Shown here piece by piece: positions 1 through 5,874 of a stretch of 26,741 nucleotides of DNA. This DNA is from an uncultured Clostridia bacterium (GTDB lineage: Bacteria; Bacillota; Clostridia; Christensenellales; Borkfalkiaceae). Numbering within the stretch: the stretch's first letter is position 1; each line of letters begins with the position of its first letter. Under the pieces are notes generated by a model that saw only the letters and a list, made by a program, of their open reading frames with translations, was not told the origin of the DNA and ran no database searches. The DNA lies in the NCBI GenBank assembly GCA_905235815.1, contig CAJOMT010000006.1:1-26741 (forward strand), read 5' to 3'. The translations under genes were made by a program, and so were the position numbers.

Positions 1-198
1 TTTTATTCCGTTTTCGTCGCCGACGTACTTTGCCTTGCTAAGGTCGAATTTTGCGCTGTTATAGCGGTTGAATGCGGAAAGATAGTTTTCGTTTGAATGT
101 AGCGTCGATAAATAATGGTCTGAAACCCGTTTGTTTTCTCGTCTTAAAGCGGAAAAATGTGCTTCCGCTTCTGTTGATAAGTTTTGTGCGTATGGCAT
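1..198 (-). CDS. Probable helicase loader (DnaC/DnaI-like), N-terminal part, truncated by window edge
   Basis: An open frame of 66 codons runs without a stop from an ATG at 198-196 (minus strand) to the edge of the window. A strong ribosome binding site (AAAGGAGAA) lies just before it and begins directly at the stop codon of the DnaD-family gene, so the two are surely co-transcribed. The visible part is hydrophilic, rich in Glu, Arg, Asn and Ser and probably helical, with no Walker motif yet. Position supports the call: in Clostridia a DnaD-domain gene is commonly followed by a DnaC/DnaI-type AAA+ protein that loads the replicative helicase, and those proteins begin with a charged helical region before the ATPase domain. 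The sequence alone does not prove the family because the ATPase domain lies outside the window. That this is a real gene start is much more certain than its function. Confidence 0.55.
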   Translation of the reverse strand, partial: MPYAQNLSTEAEAHFSALRRENKRVSDHYLSTLHSNENYLSAFNRYNSAKFDLSKAKYVGDENGIK

Positions 199-207
199 AT
201 TTCTCCT

Positions 208-1629
208 TTAAAATTCCAGATCGTCTATATTGACGATGAGCGAATCGAGTTCGTCTTTTGTGTATTTGTGCGTTTGCAGATCGAAAGTCGACACCCTGCT
301 TGTTTTGGCGCCGCTTCTACCGGCGTTTTGCGGTATTTTATCCACGGAATAAACGCCTTGCGACTTCCAAGCGGAGAGTATGGCGTTAATGTAGGCTATA
401 TTTTTGCCGAGAGAGAGGCGAGCCGCCTCCAATATCATTTCGTCGGAGAAATTCCAGCTTCTCCAGATTTTCAGATTTTCCCTGTCCCATTCGGTCGGTT
501 TTCTCGAAAGTCCGGCGGTCGCTATTATCTCTTTTATGAAATTGTCCTCTATCGTGGAAGTTTTTATGTATTCGACTATGGAATTGAGGGTTACGAGACC
601 TTTTTTATAGAGGCTTTCTATCGTGTCGTTCATTTCTTCCAAAGAACAGCGGTTCTTTTTAAAACAGTAGTTGGCGATAAAAATGAGTGCGTCCTCATCG
701 TATCCCTTGTTGATCCAAGGGTAGACGTAATTTTCCACAACAGGCTCGATAACCGACTTATAGACCGACAATTCTCTGTTTATGCGGTAAGCAAGGTCGG
801 TAATTCTCGACTTGTCGTCGTAGTAGTTTTGTATTTCCGAAACGTCAAATCTTTTTGCGGAATAGAGCGAAAGGAGTTCTTTATCGAGTTTGATAAAAGA
901 TTTCGCTTTCGATTTTTTGGCGGCGAAGATGACGGCGTCTTTGGAAAAGCCGAATTCTTCCGTCCATTTTTTGTATAAATTTCCGTCCTCGACGTCGGGT
1001 TTTTTGTCGGGAGAAACTATTGCCGCAATGTCGATTAAGTCGCCCGTTCTCAAAGTGTAAGCGGAAAGTTCTTTTTCTATTTTTTGCGTCGTGGTGAGTC
1101 CCCTTGCCGCGAAGTCGCCGGCGACTTTTAATACGTACTTGAACGGCACGGCGCTTCCCTTTAAATCGACGCAGTATTTGACTACCATAAGCATTGCTTC
1201 GGGCTTAATCGAATATTCTTCCATAAGCGAAAAGTAAGCGGAAAATTCAGAAGTGGTAATCATTCTGTCGGGAATAAGAACTTGCAAAGACTTATTGAAT
1301 TCGGTATATTTTTCGGGTTTGAATTTTTTCGGTTTAAAAGAATCTATGGGCAAGAATTTTACGAGCAAAGGGTCTGACGAAATAACGTCCACCAAGCCGA
1401 ATTCTTCCCAATACTTAAAGCAGTCTTTGACGGTATCCGTATCGAGTTTTAAGTTTTCGGCAAATTTTTCGAGCGAGATGTCGTCGTCTGAGGCGCATAC
1501 GAAAATACCGTAAACGTAAACCTTTACGGCGTCGCCGGTTGCCTCCGGCAAATAATCGTTTAAAAATTTGTTGTCGATAACCGTATTTGAATTGCGGTTA
1601 TACCCACCCGAAAAACTGCAAAAAGACAT
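208..1629 (-). CDS. DnaD-family replication initiation protein with four DnaD-like repeats
   Basis: A 473-residue protein related to DnaD/DnaB of Firmicutes, which help load the replicative helicase at the origin or during restart. The N-terminus (about 20-95) has the look of the DnaD winged-helix domain (TGDAVKVYVYGIF, then a helix-turn-helix-like stretch ending in YWEEFGLV). Four similar helical modules follow, at about 130-178, 218-265, 300-350 and 386-430. Each has an aromatic/Trp start, a small loop, an A..A helix and a closing 'I..L..W/Y...G/F' helix; the last, with AYINAILSAWKSQG, is the closest match to the classical DnaD C-terminal domain. The tail is Ser/Lys/Asp-rich. The start is supported by the family-like N-terminus, although the Shine-Dalgarno is weak (AGGT, 7 bases upstream). 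A promoter is seen at 1677-1705. The gene is transcribed leftwards with the probable helicase loader behind it. Confidence 0.85.
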   Translation of the reverse strand: MSFCSFSGGYNRNSNTVIDNKFLNDYLPEATGDAVKVYVYGIFVCASDDDISLEKFAENLKLDTDTVKDCFKYWEEFGLVDVISSDPLLVKFLPIDSFKPKKFKPEKYTEFNKSLQVLIPDRMITTSEFSAYFSLMEEYSIKPEAMLMVVKYCVDLKGSAVPFKYVLKVAGDFAARGLTTTQKIEKELSAYTLRTGDLIDIAAIVSPDKKPDVEDGNLYKKWTEEFGFSKDAVIFAAKKSKAKSFIKLDKELLSLYSAKRFDVSEIQNYYDDKSRITDLAYRINRELSVYKSVIEPVVENYVYPWINKGYDEDALIFIANYCFKKNRCSLEEMNDTIESLYKKGLVTLNSIVEYIKTSTIEDNFIKEIIATAGLSRKPTEWDRENLKIWRSWNFSDEMILEAARLSLGKNIAYINAILSAWKSQGVYSVDKIPQNAGRSGAKTSRVSTFDLQTHKYTKDELDSLIVNIDDLEF

Positions 1630-1642
1630 AAAAATTACCTGT

Positions 1643-1664
1643 TCGGCTACTTTTAACGAGCCGA
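1643..1664 (-). promoter_or_regulatory. Small hairpin in the 5' leader of the DnaD-family gene
   Basis: Perfect 6-base inverted repeat TCGGCT / AGCCGA with a 10-base loop, between the leftward -10 element and the start codon. The 3' arm ends only two to three bases before the weak AGGT ribosome binding site, so the stem could affect initiation. The stem is short and this is inference; it may be chance. Confidence 0.3.
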
Positions 1665-1676
1665 TAAAGTTATTTT

Positions 1677-1705
1677 ATGATAAAACAAATTACAAAAAAA
1701 ATCAA
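1677..1705 (-). promoter_or_regulatory. Sigma-A-type promoter for the DnaD-family gene
   Basis: On the minus strand a TTGATT -35 (1705-1700) is followed after exactly 17 bases by a TATCAT -10 (1682-1677). These match the consensus at 4 of 6 and 5 of 6 positions. Transcription would begin near 1670 and give a leader of about 40 bases before the start codon at 1629. Confidence 0.65.
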
Positions 1706-1796
1706 CAAAAAACACCGAAATTTTTATAAAACACAATATTTAGTATTCAAGCCGAAAAATTTATACAAGTTATAAATTATGAAAATTATAAAAAAA

Positions 1797-1825
1797 TGGA
1801 AAAAATATGCGTAATACGTTTTCCA
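1797..1825. promoter_or_regulatory. Inverted repeat overlapping the rightward -35, possible operator
   Basis: TGGAAAA (1797-1803) and TTTTCCA (1819-1825) are perfect 7-base complements separated by 15 bases. The right arm contains the proposed -35 hexamer (1820-1825), and a second short dyad CGTA-A-TACG lies inside the interval. A bound dimer here would block RNA polymerase. The arms are A/T-rich, so a chance origin is possible; the spacing does not fit the catabolite-responsive cre consensus. Confidence 0.3.
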
Positions 1826-1848
1826 AAATAAAAAAAATAGTGTATAAT
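1820..1848 (+). promoter_or_regulatory. Promoter for the rightward gene run
   Basis: A perfect TATAAT -10 (1843-1848) is preceded after 17 bases by TTTCCA (1820-1825), which matches 4 of 6 bases of the -35 consensus. A start near 1855 would give a leader of about 50 bases before the ATG at 1905. This is the only promoter in an intergenic space on the plus strand, so it may serve many of the genes to the right. Confidence 0.6.
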
Positions 1849-1872
1849 AGACGTTAAGATATTATTATATAT

Positions 1873-1888
1873 AATTATTGCAATAATT
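1873..1888. promoter_or_regulatory. Perfect 16-base palindrome in the rightward leader
   Basis: AATTATTGCAATAATT reads the same on both strands. It lies downstream of the predicted transcription start and just before the AAGAGGAGGA ribosome binding site (1891-1900). It could be an operator for a dimeric repressor, or a leader hairpin beside the ribosome binding site. The surroundings are AT-rich, and a partly overlapping 12-base AT palindrome (1864-1875) shows that chance dyads occur here, but the GC centre and full symmetry make this one the better candidate. Confidence 0.35.
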
Positions 1889-1904
1889 CAAAGAGGAGGA
1901 ACGA

Positions 1905-3584
1905 ATGTTTGACAGCACGGATTTTTTGACGCCCGTTTCGTTATGGAAAGAATTTAATTGCGACGAACCGCTTCAAGCGAGTAAGATCGGCGAGATGCGC
2001 TATGATAATATCGCCTACGTGGAGTATTATTTTTCGGGCAGGAGCACAAAGAGCGGGAGAGTCAGGATATACGGACTTTACGTTACGCCGGACGACAATA
2101 AAAAACATTCGGCTCTGTTGTATATTCCGGAGATAACCGAAAAGATGAGTTACGAACAGATAAACGAATACGCAAAACTCGGTTATTCGGTACTTGCCGT
2201 GGACTTATACGGAAAGAGGGAAGAAGGTGCGGACAACTTCACCGCTTACCCCGAAGACGTGGCGTATGCGAATTACGAACAGAGGGGCAGGCACGCAGAT
2301 TTTGTCGAAACTAACGCCACTGAAACGTCGGAATACGAATGGGTGGCGGTATGCAAATACGCCTTAAAGTTTTTGAGGAGTATGGAAGACGTCGATAAAA
2401 TAGGAATTATCGGCGTGAAAAACGGAGCGAATCTGGCGTGGCAAGTGGCGGCGACGGAGGACGGACTGTCGATGGCGGTAATGCTTTTCGGCGCAGGCTG
2501 GTCGGCGTACAGGGGTATAAACAAATTCTCGGATAAGGATATCGAGATGGACGACGAGCGCAGAAAATTCATTGCGGCGGTGGACGCCCACGCTTACGCT
2601 CAATACGTAAGATGTCCGATACTTTATTTGACGGCGACGAATAGCGATTCTTTCGATTTCGACCGTGCCAACGATACTTTGGCGAGAATAAATCCCGAAA
2701 TGGAATACAGTTTTAACTATGCGCCCAACTTCAACGTTTACCTCGACGAGCATTGTAAAAAAGATATTGAAGTTTTCCTTAAAAATAATTTCGGACAATC
2801 TGACAAGTGTCTTGCCAAAGCGCCTAAACTTACGGCGGAACAATCCAATTCGTACTTGTCATTCGAACTTAATTTCGAACCGAATGAAGTGGAGGAGTGC
2901 AAAGTTTTCTTAAACGAGGGAGTTTTGGACCCGTCGGTCAGGAATTGGGTATCGTGCCCGATAAAGGATTCGTCGAGAGCCGACGAGGGCGAGATGGAAT
3001 TCGAATACGTGGTAAACGGCAATCCCGAGCAAGTATTTGCGTTTGCGGTGGTGAGGTACAAGGGCGGCACGAGCGTCAGTTCGAAACTCATACGTAAAAA
3101 GACGGGCGGAATATTGCCAAAGAGAGCGAATCTCATATATTCGAGTAAAAACGGATTAGACGGAATAACCTTTTACGACAAGAATAACACAAACAGCGGA
3201 ATTTTCGAAAATTTGGCGGACTGTATTCAGACAGTAAAGGGTGCGGACGGCATAGAAGGGGTGTATTCTCGTTACGGAATAGTGAGTTATAAGTTCGGCG
3301 AGCCGGCTTGTAAGTTAGACGAGAACTCCATAATAAAACTCGACGTATATAACGACGAATACTGTCTTTTGACTTTGACTTTGGTTGCGAAAGCGGACGG
3401 GGAGAACAGAGAATTTTATTATTCCAAGGAACTCGGCGCAGGCAATATCTGGAAGAACATAGTAATAAATATCAGCGAGTTCAAGACGATTGAGGGTATG
3501 GGTATAAGAAATTTCGGAGACATATTTGCTCTCAGAATCAACTCCGAAAGCAGATATGCGATAAACAATATTCTTTTGATTTGA
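1905..3584 (+). CDS. Alpha/beta-hydrolase-like protein lacking the catalytic serine, with C-terminal beta domain
   Basis: A 559-residue protein. Residues about 60-305 follow the acetyl-xylan-esterase/dienelactone-hydrolase-type alpha/beta fold: a strand with LGYSVLAVDLYGKRE, a helix with YEWVAVCKYALKFLRS, DVDKIGIIG, and later CPILYLTAT. The nucleophile elbow, normally G-x-S-x-G, reads G-V-K-N-G at 170-174, with Lys172 in the serine position. The places where I would expect the acid and the histidine (after LTATN, and after the APNFN strand) also lack the usual residues. I therefore infer a pseudoenzyme or a protein with a changed activity. Residues about 310-559 are beta-rich without recognised motifs and end in a strand (YAINNILLI) like those closing galactose-binding/CBM-type modules. 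There is no signal peptide or membrane segment, so it is likely cytoplasmic. The start ATG follows a strong AGAGGAGG site and an intergenic promoter, making it first in the run. Confidence 0.75.
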   Translation: MFDSTDFLTPVSLWKEFNCDEPLQASKIGEMRYDNIAYVEYYFSGRSTKSGRVRIYGLYVTPDDNKKHSALLYIPEITEKMSYEQINEYAKLGYSVLAVDLYGKREEGADNFTAYPEDVAYANYEQRGRHADFVETNATETSEYEWVAVCKYALKFLRSMEDVDKIGIIGVKNGANLAWQVAATEDGLSMAVMLFGAGWSAYRGINKFSDKDIEMDDERRKFIAAVDAHAYAQYVRCPILYLTATNSDSFDFDRANDTLARINPEMEYSFNYAPNFNVYLDEHCKKDIEVFLKNNFGQSDKCLAKAPKLTAEQSNSYLSFELNFEPNEVEECKVFLNEGVLDPSVRNWVSCPIKDSSRADEGEMEFEYVVNGNPEQVFAFAVVRYKGGTSVSSKLIRKKTGGILPKRANLIYSSKNGLDGITFYDKNNTNSGIFENLADCIQTVKGADGIEGVYSRYGIVSYKFGEPACKLDENSIIKLDVYNDEYCLLTLTLVAKADGENREFYYSKELGAGNIWKNIVINISEFKTIEGMGIRNFGDIFALRINSESRYAINNILLI

Positions 3585-3593
3585 GGTAAGAGT

Positions 3594-4421
3594 TTGTACG
3601 AGGCAAAAAGGGACAATTTGTTAGGCAGCAGAGACGGCGGGGATAGCGGAGTATTAGAACTCGTTATCAACGTAATTATCATTACGATAACCGTGATACT
3701 GATGTCAGTGTTATGCGTAAAAACCTTTTGGTTCACGCCGTTCAATATTTCGGGGACGTCTATGGAGCCTACGATACAAAACGGGGATTGGGTTTTAGCG
3801 GACAAGTTGGCGTCGCCTAAACTTTCCGACGTGGTGATCGTATTTAATTCTCATAAGTCAAGCGATAACGAGATAATAAAGCGAGTGGTCGGTATGCCGA
3901 AAGATACCGTATATTACGATAAAAACGGGTATTTGTACGAAGTCGAAACCGATAGCGACGGAAAAGCGTTGACGACAATGTCGGGTAAAACTTTATACAG
4001 ATTAAAAAAAGACGATTACGGCTATTTTGCCGCTAACAAGCCCGAATACTATTTATCGCTTACACGAGTAAAAGTTGAGGATATAGGCTCTGACGTTATC
4101 GTTCGGGCGGGCGAATATTCGGGCAAAATCGGCAGAATTAAGAGTATAAGGGGAGATACCGTCGCTTGCGTCGAGATGGCAATTAGCGGCGAAGTGGTTT
4201 CTGCGGAAATAGAGTGCAAGTATTTTTGGGTTTTAAAAGAAGATAAGATAATTATTAAGAATCTTGCCGCCGACGAGTATTTCGTTTTCGGCGACAACAG
4301 AGACGTTTCGAGCGACAGCCGTAGGTACGGAGCATTCAAAACCGACGAAATAATAGGCGTAGTACACAAGTGGATAATTGACAACCGTAAAAGTAGCGGT
4401 TGGGTTTATAAATACTTATAA
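3594..4421 (+). CDS. Signal peptidase I (TTG start, with a large insertion)
   Basis: Membrane-bound serine/lysine protease that removes signal peptides from secreted proteins. It has 275 residues: a short cytoplasmic N-terminus, one membrane helix (about 19-43) and an outer catalytic domain. The motif SGTSMEPT (53-60) carries the nucleophile Ser56, and IIKRVVGMPKD (94-104) the general base Lys96. The closing box GDNRDVSSDSRRYG is at 233-246. Between these boxes about 110-125 residues are more than the minimal Gram-positive enzyme has, so the protein is longer than the usual 170-200 residues. The start is taken as TTG, because GAGGTAAG lies just upstream over the stop of the preceding gene and the first ATG falls inside the membrane helix. 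Nine bases separate it from the hydrolase-like gene. Confidence 0.9.
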   Translation: MYEAKRDNLLGSRDGGDSGVLELVINVIIITITVILMSVLCVKTFWFTPFNISGTSMEPTIQNGDWVLADKLASPKLSDVVIVFNSHKSSDNEIIKRVVGMPKDTVYYDKNGYLYEVETDSDGKALTTMSGKTLYRLKKDDYGYFAANKPEYYLSLTRVKVEDIGSDVIVRAGEYSGKIGRIKSIRGDTVACVEMAISGEVVSAEIECKYFWVLKEDKIIIKNLAADEYFVFGDNRDVSSDSRRYGAFKTDEIIGVVHKWIIDNRKSSGWVYKYL

Positions 4422-4436
4422 ATAGGAGACATGACA

Positions 4437-5288
4437 ATGAAAGAGAAGATTAAACTTACATCGGATAGTTCATGCGATTTAACGGAAGAACTGATGGCTA
4501 AGAGCGGCGTGGTAATTTGTCCGATAGCGATAATATTGGGCGACGAAGAGAAGTTGGATTCTGTAGACGTGAACGCAGAGGGAGTTATCGAATTTTACGA
4601 AAAGACGGGTAAACTGCCTAAAACTGCGGCGACGTCGAAGGAAAAGTACGTTGAATTTTTTAAAGAGCAGAGCGAGGGCGGATATACGATCATACATTTT
4701 TGCATATCGTCAAAAGCGTCGTCGTGTTACAATAACGCCGTAATGGCGGCGAAAGAGTTCGATAACGTCTACGTAATAGATAGTTCGGCGCTTTCGGGCG
4801 GACAGGGCTTGCAGATAATGAAAGCGGCGGAAATTATAAAGAATACGGACAAATCGGCAAAAGAAATAGCGGAGGAATTGCAAAACAGCGTACAAAAGAC
4901 TCAACTGTCTTTCGTCGTCGACACTATGGAATTTCTCCAAAAGGGCGGCAGATGTTCGGCGTTAGCGGCAGTGAGCGCGAAACTTTTAAAAATTCACCCG
5001 TCCATATACAATAAAGACGGCGGATTGGTAGTTAAGAAAAAATATATGGGCGGAATGGCGAGGTGCTTGACTCAATACGTTCAGGACTTAGCGGCGGAAT
5101 ATAAGGATTACGACGATTCAATAGCGTTCGTAACGCATAGTCCGTCGGATAAAGAACTCGTGTATCTCGTCATGGAAAAGGCGAAAGAATTCTTCCACTT
5201 TAAAGAGATATACGAAACTTTTGCGGGAAGCACGGTAACCAGCCATTGCGGCAAAAATACTATCGGACTTTTGTTTTTGAATAAGTGA
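4437..5288 (+). CDS. DegV family fatty-acid-binding protein
   Basis: A 283-residue member of the DegV family, cytoplasmic proteins that bind a fatty acid; FakB proteins of this family present it to the FakA kinase for phosphorylation. The N-terminal SDSSCDL (9-15), the SSKASSCYNNA segment that would hold the carboxylate, a SSALSGGQGL loop and the FLQKGGR motif are all in family order. No FakA/DAK kinase gene is in the window, so a role in phospholipid synthesis is inferred from family only. An in-frame ATG six bases earlier (4431) is possible, but AGGAG at 4424-4428 is only 2 bases from it and a proper 8 bases from 4437, so 4437 is preferred. The next gene starts one base after the stop. Confidence 0.9.
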   Translation: MKEKIKLTSDSSCDLTEELMAKSGVVICPIAIILGDEEKLDSVDVNAEGVIEFYEKTGKLPKTAATSKEKYVEFFKEQSEGGYTIIHFCISSKASSCYNNAVMAAKEFDNVYVIDSSALSGGQGLQIMKAAEIIKNTDKSAKEIAEELQNSVQKTQLSFVVDTMEFLQKGGRCSALAAVSAKLLKIHPSIYNKDGGLVVKKKYMGGMARCLTQYVQDLAAEYKDYDDSIAFVTHSPSDKELVYLVMEKAKEFFHFKEIYETFAGSTVTSHCGKNTIGLLFLNK

Positions 5289-5289
5289 T

Positions 5290-5856
5290 ATGATAAAATT
5301 ATACGAAGAAAAAGATTACGAAAACGCATATAAATTAAAGAAGAAATTATTTACGGTCTATATGGTTATTTTAGGCGTAACGCTTGCGGCTTGCGCAGTG
5401 TTTTTCACGCTTTTTATGTTGCTGCCTTTTGCGTACAACGCCGAGATAAGGTTTCAGAAGAATTTATATCTGTTTATCGACTGCGCATTGAGCGCGGCGT
5501 TCATAATATTTTCCGTCGTATATCTTTCTATTCCGTATAAACGAGCGAAGTATTATTTTAAAATGCTCGACGATACAAAGACGGGAGATAAACAGTTAAA
5601 CGAGAGTACATTTTTGCAAAACGAATCCTATATAAGCGAAGTCAGATACGTCGATTACAGAATTATGGCGGTTTTGGAGTGGTCGCCGAAAAAGCAGGAA
5701 TACCTTCGCAGAAACGTACTCGTAGATAAAGAAAAAGAGATGCCGAACTTAAAAAGCGGCGACATAATCGTATATACGACGCACGCAAACGTATTGCTTT
5801 CTTACGGACTTAAAAGCGAGGAAGTCGTATTCGAAGATTTTGAAAATGAAAAATAA
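5290..5856 (+). CDS. Unknown two-helix membrane protein
   Basis: A 188-residue protein I do not recognise. A charged N-terminus (EEKDYENAYKLKKK) is followed by two hydrophobic helices at about 19-45 and 62-85, then a soluble tail of about 100 residues rich in Lys, Glu and Tyr. The tail appears to mix alpha and beta structure (SEVRYVDYRIMAVLEWS, LKSGDIIVYTTHANVLLSY). By the positive-inside rule, with basic residues flanking both helices, both termini are probably in the cytoplasm. Its ATG begins one base after the degV stop without a convincing ribosome binding site, so it is probably translated by coupling to degV. It lies between degV and pepF. Function unknown; a membrane partner of one of these neighbours is possible but unproven. 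Confidence 0.75.
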   Translation: MIKLYEEKDYENAYKLKKKLFTVYMVILGVTLAACAVFFTLFMLLPFAYNAEIRFQKNLYLFIDCALSAAFIIFSVVYLSIPYKRAKYYFKMLDDTKTGDKQLNESTFLQNESYISEVRYVDYRIMAVLEWSPKKQEYLRRNVLVDKEKEMPNLKSGDIIVYTTHANVLLSYGLKSEEVVFEDFENEK

Positions 5857-5874
5857 ATAAAGGTGGAGGGCAGT

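Larger units (their letters stand above)
1630..1904. other. AT-rich divergent intergenic regulatory region
   Basis: These 275 bases between two divergent start codons are the only long non-coding stretch in the window. They are very AT-rich, with long A and T runs around 1690-1715 and 1785-1835. They hold one promoter facing each way, an inverted repeat over the rightward -35, a 16-base palindrome in the rightward leader and a small hairpin in the leftward leader. No open frame with a ribosome binding site, no tRNA and no recognisable riboswitch fold was seen. Confidence 0.8.

Noticed and set aside
184..978. 264-codon open frame on the plus strand
   Set aside because: It is antisense to the DnaD-family gene, has no ribosome binding site, and reads as a Phe/Tyr/Arg-rich protein typical of a reverse-frame shadow.
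1800..1825. Catabolite-responsive (cre/CcpA) site near the rightward promoter
   Set aside because: The arms TGGAAAA/TTTTCCA are too far apart and lack the central CG of the cre consensus.
1849..1904. Riboswitch or T-box in the rightward leader
   Set aside because: The predicted leader is only about 50 bases, too short for known riboswitches, and has no T-box sequence.
2364..2843. 159-codon minus-strand open frame
   Set aside because: Lies wholly within the hydrolase-like gene and has a shadow-like composition, without a ribosome binding site.
5863..5874. GTG start giving four extra residues to PepF
   Set aside because: The GTG lies inside the GGTGGAGG ribosome binding site that serves the ATG at 5875.
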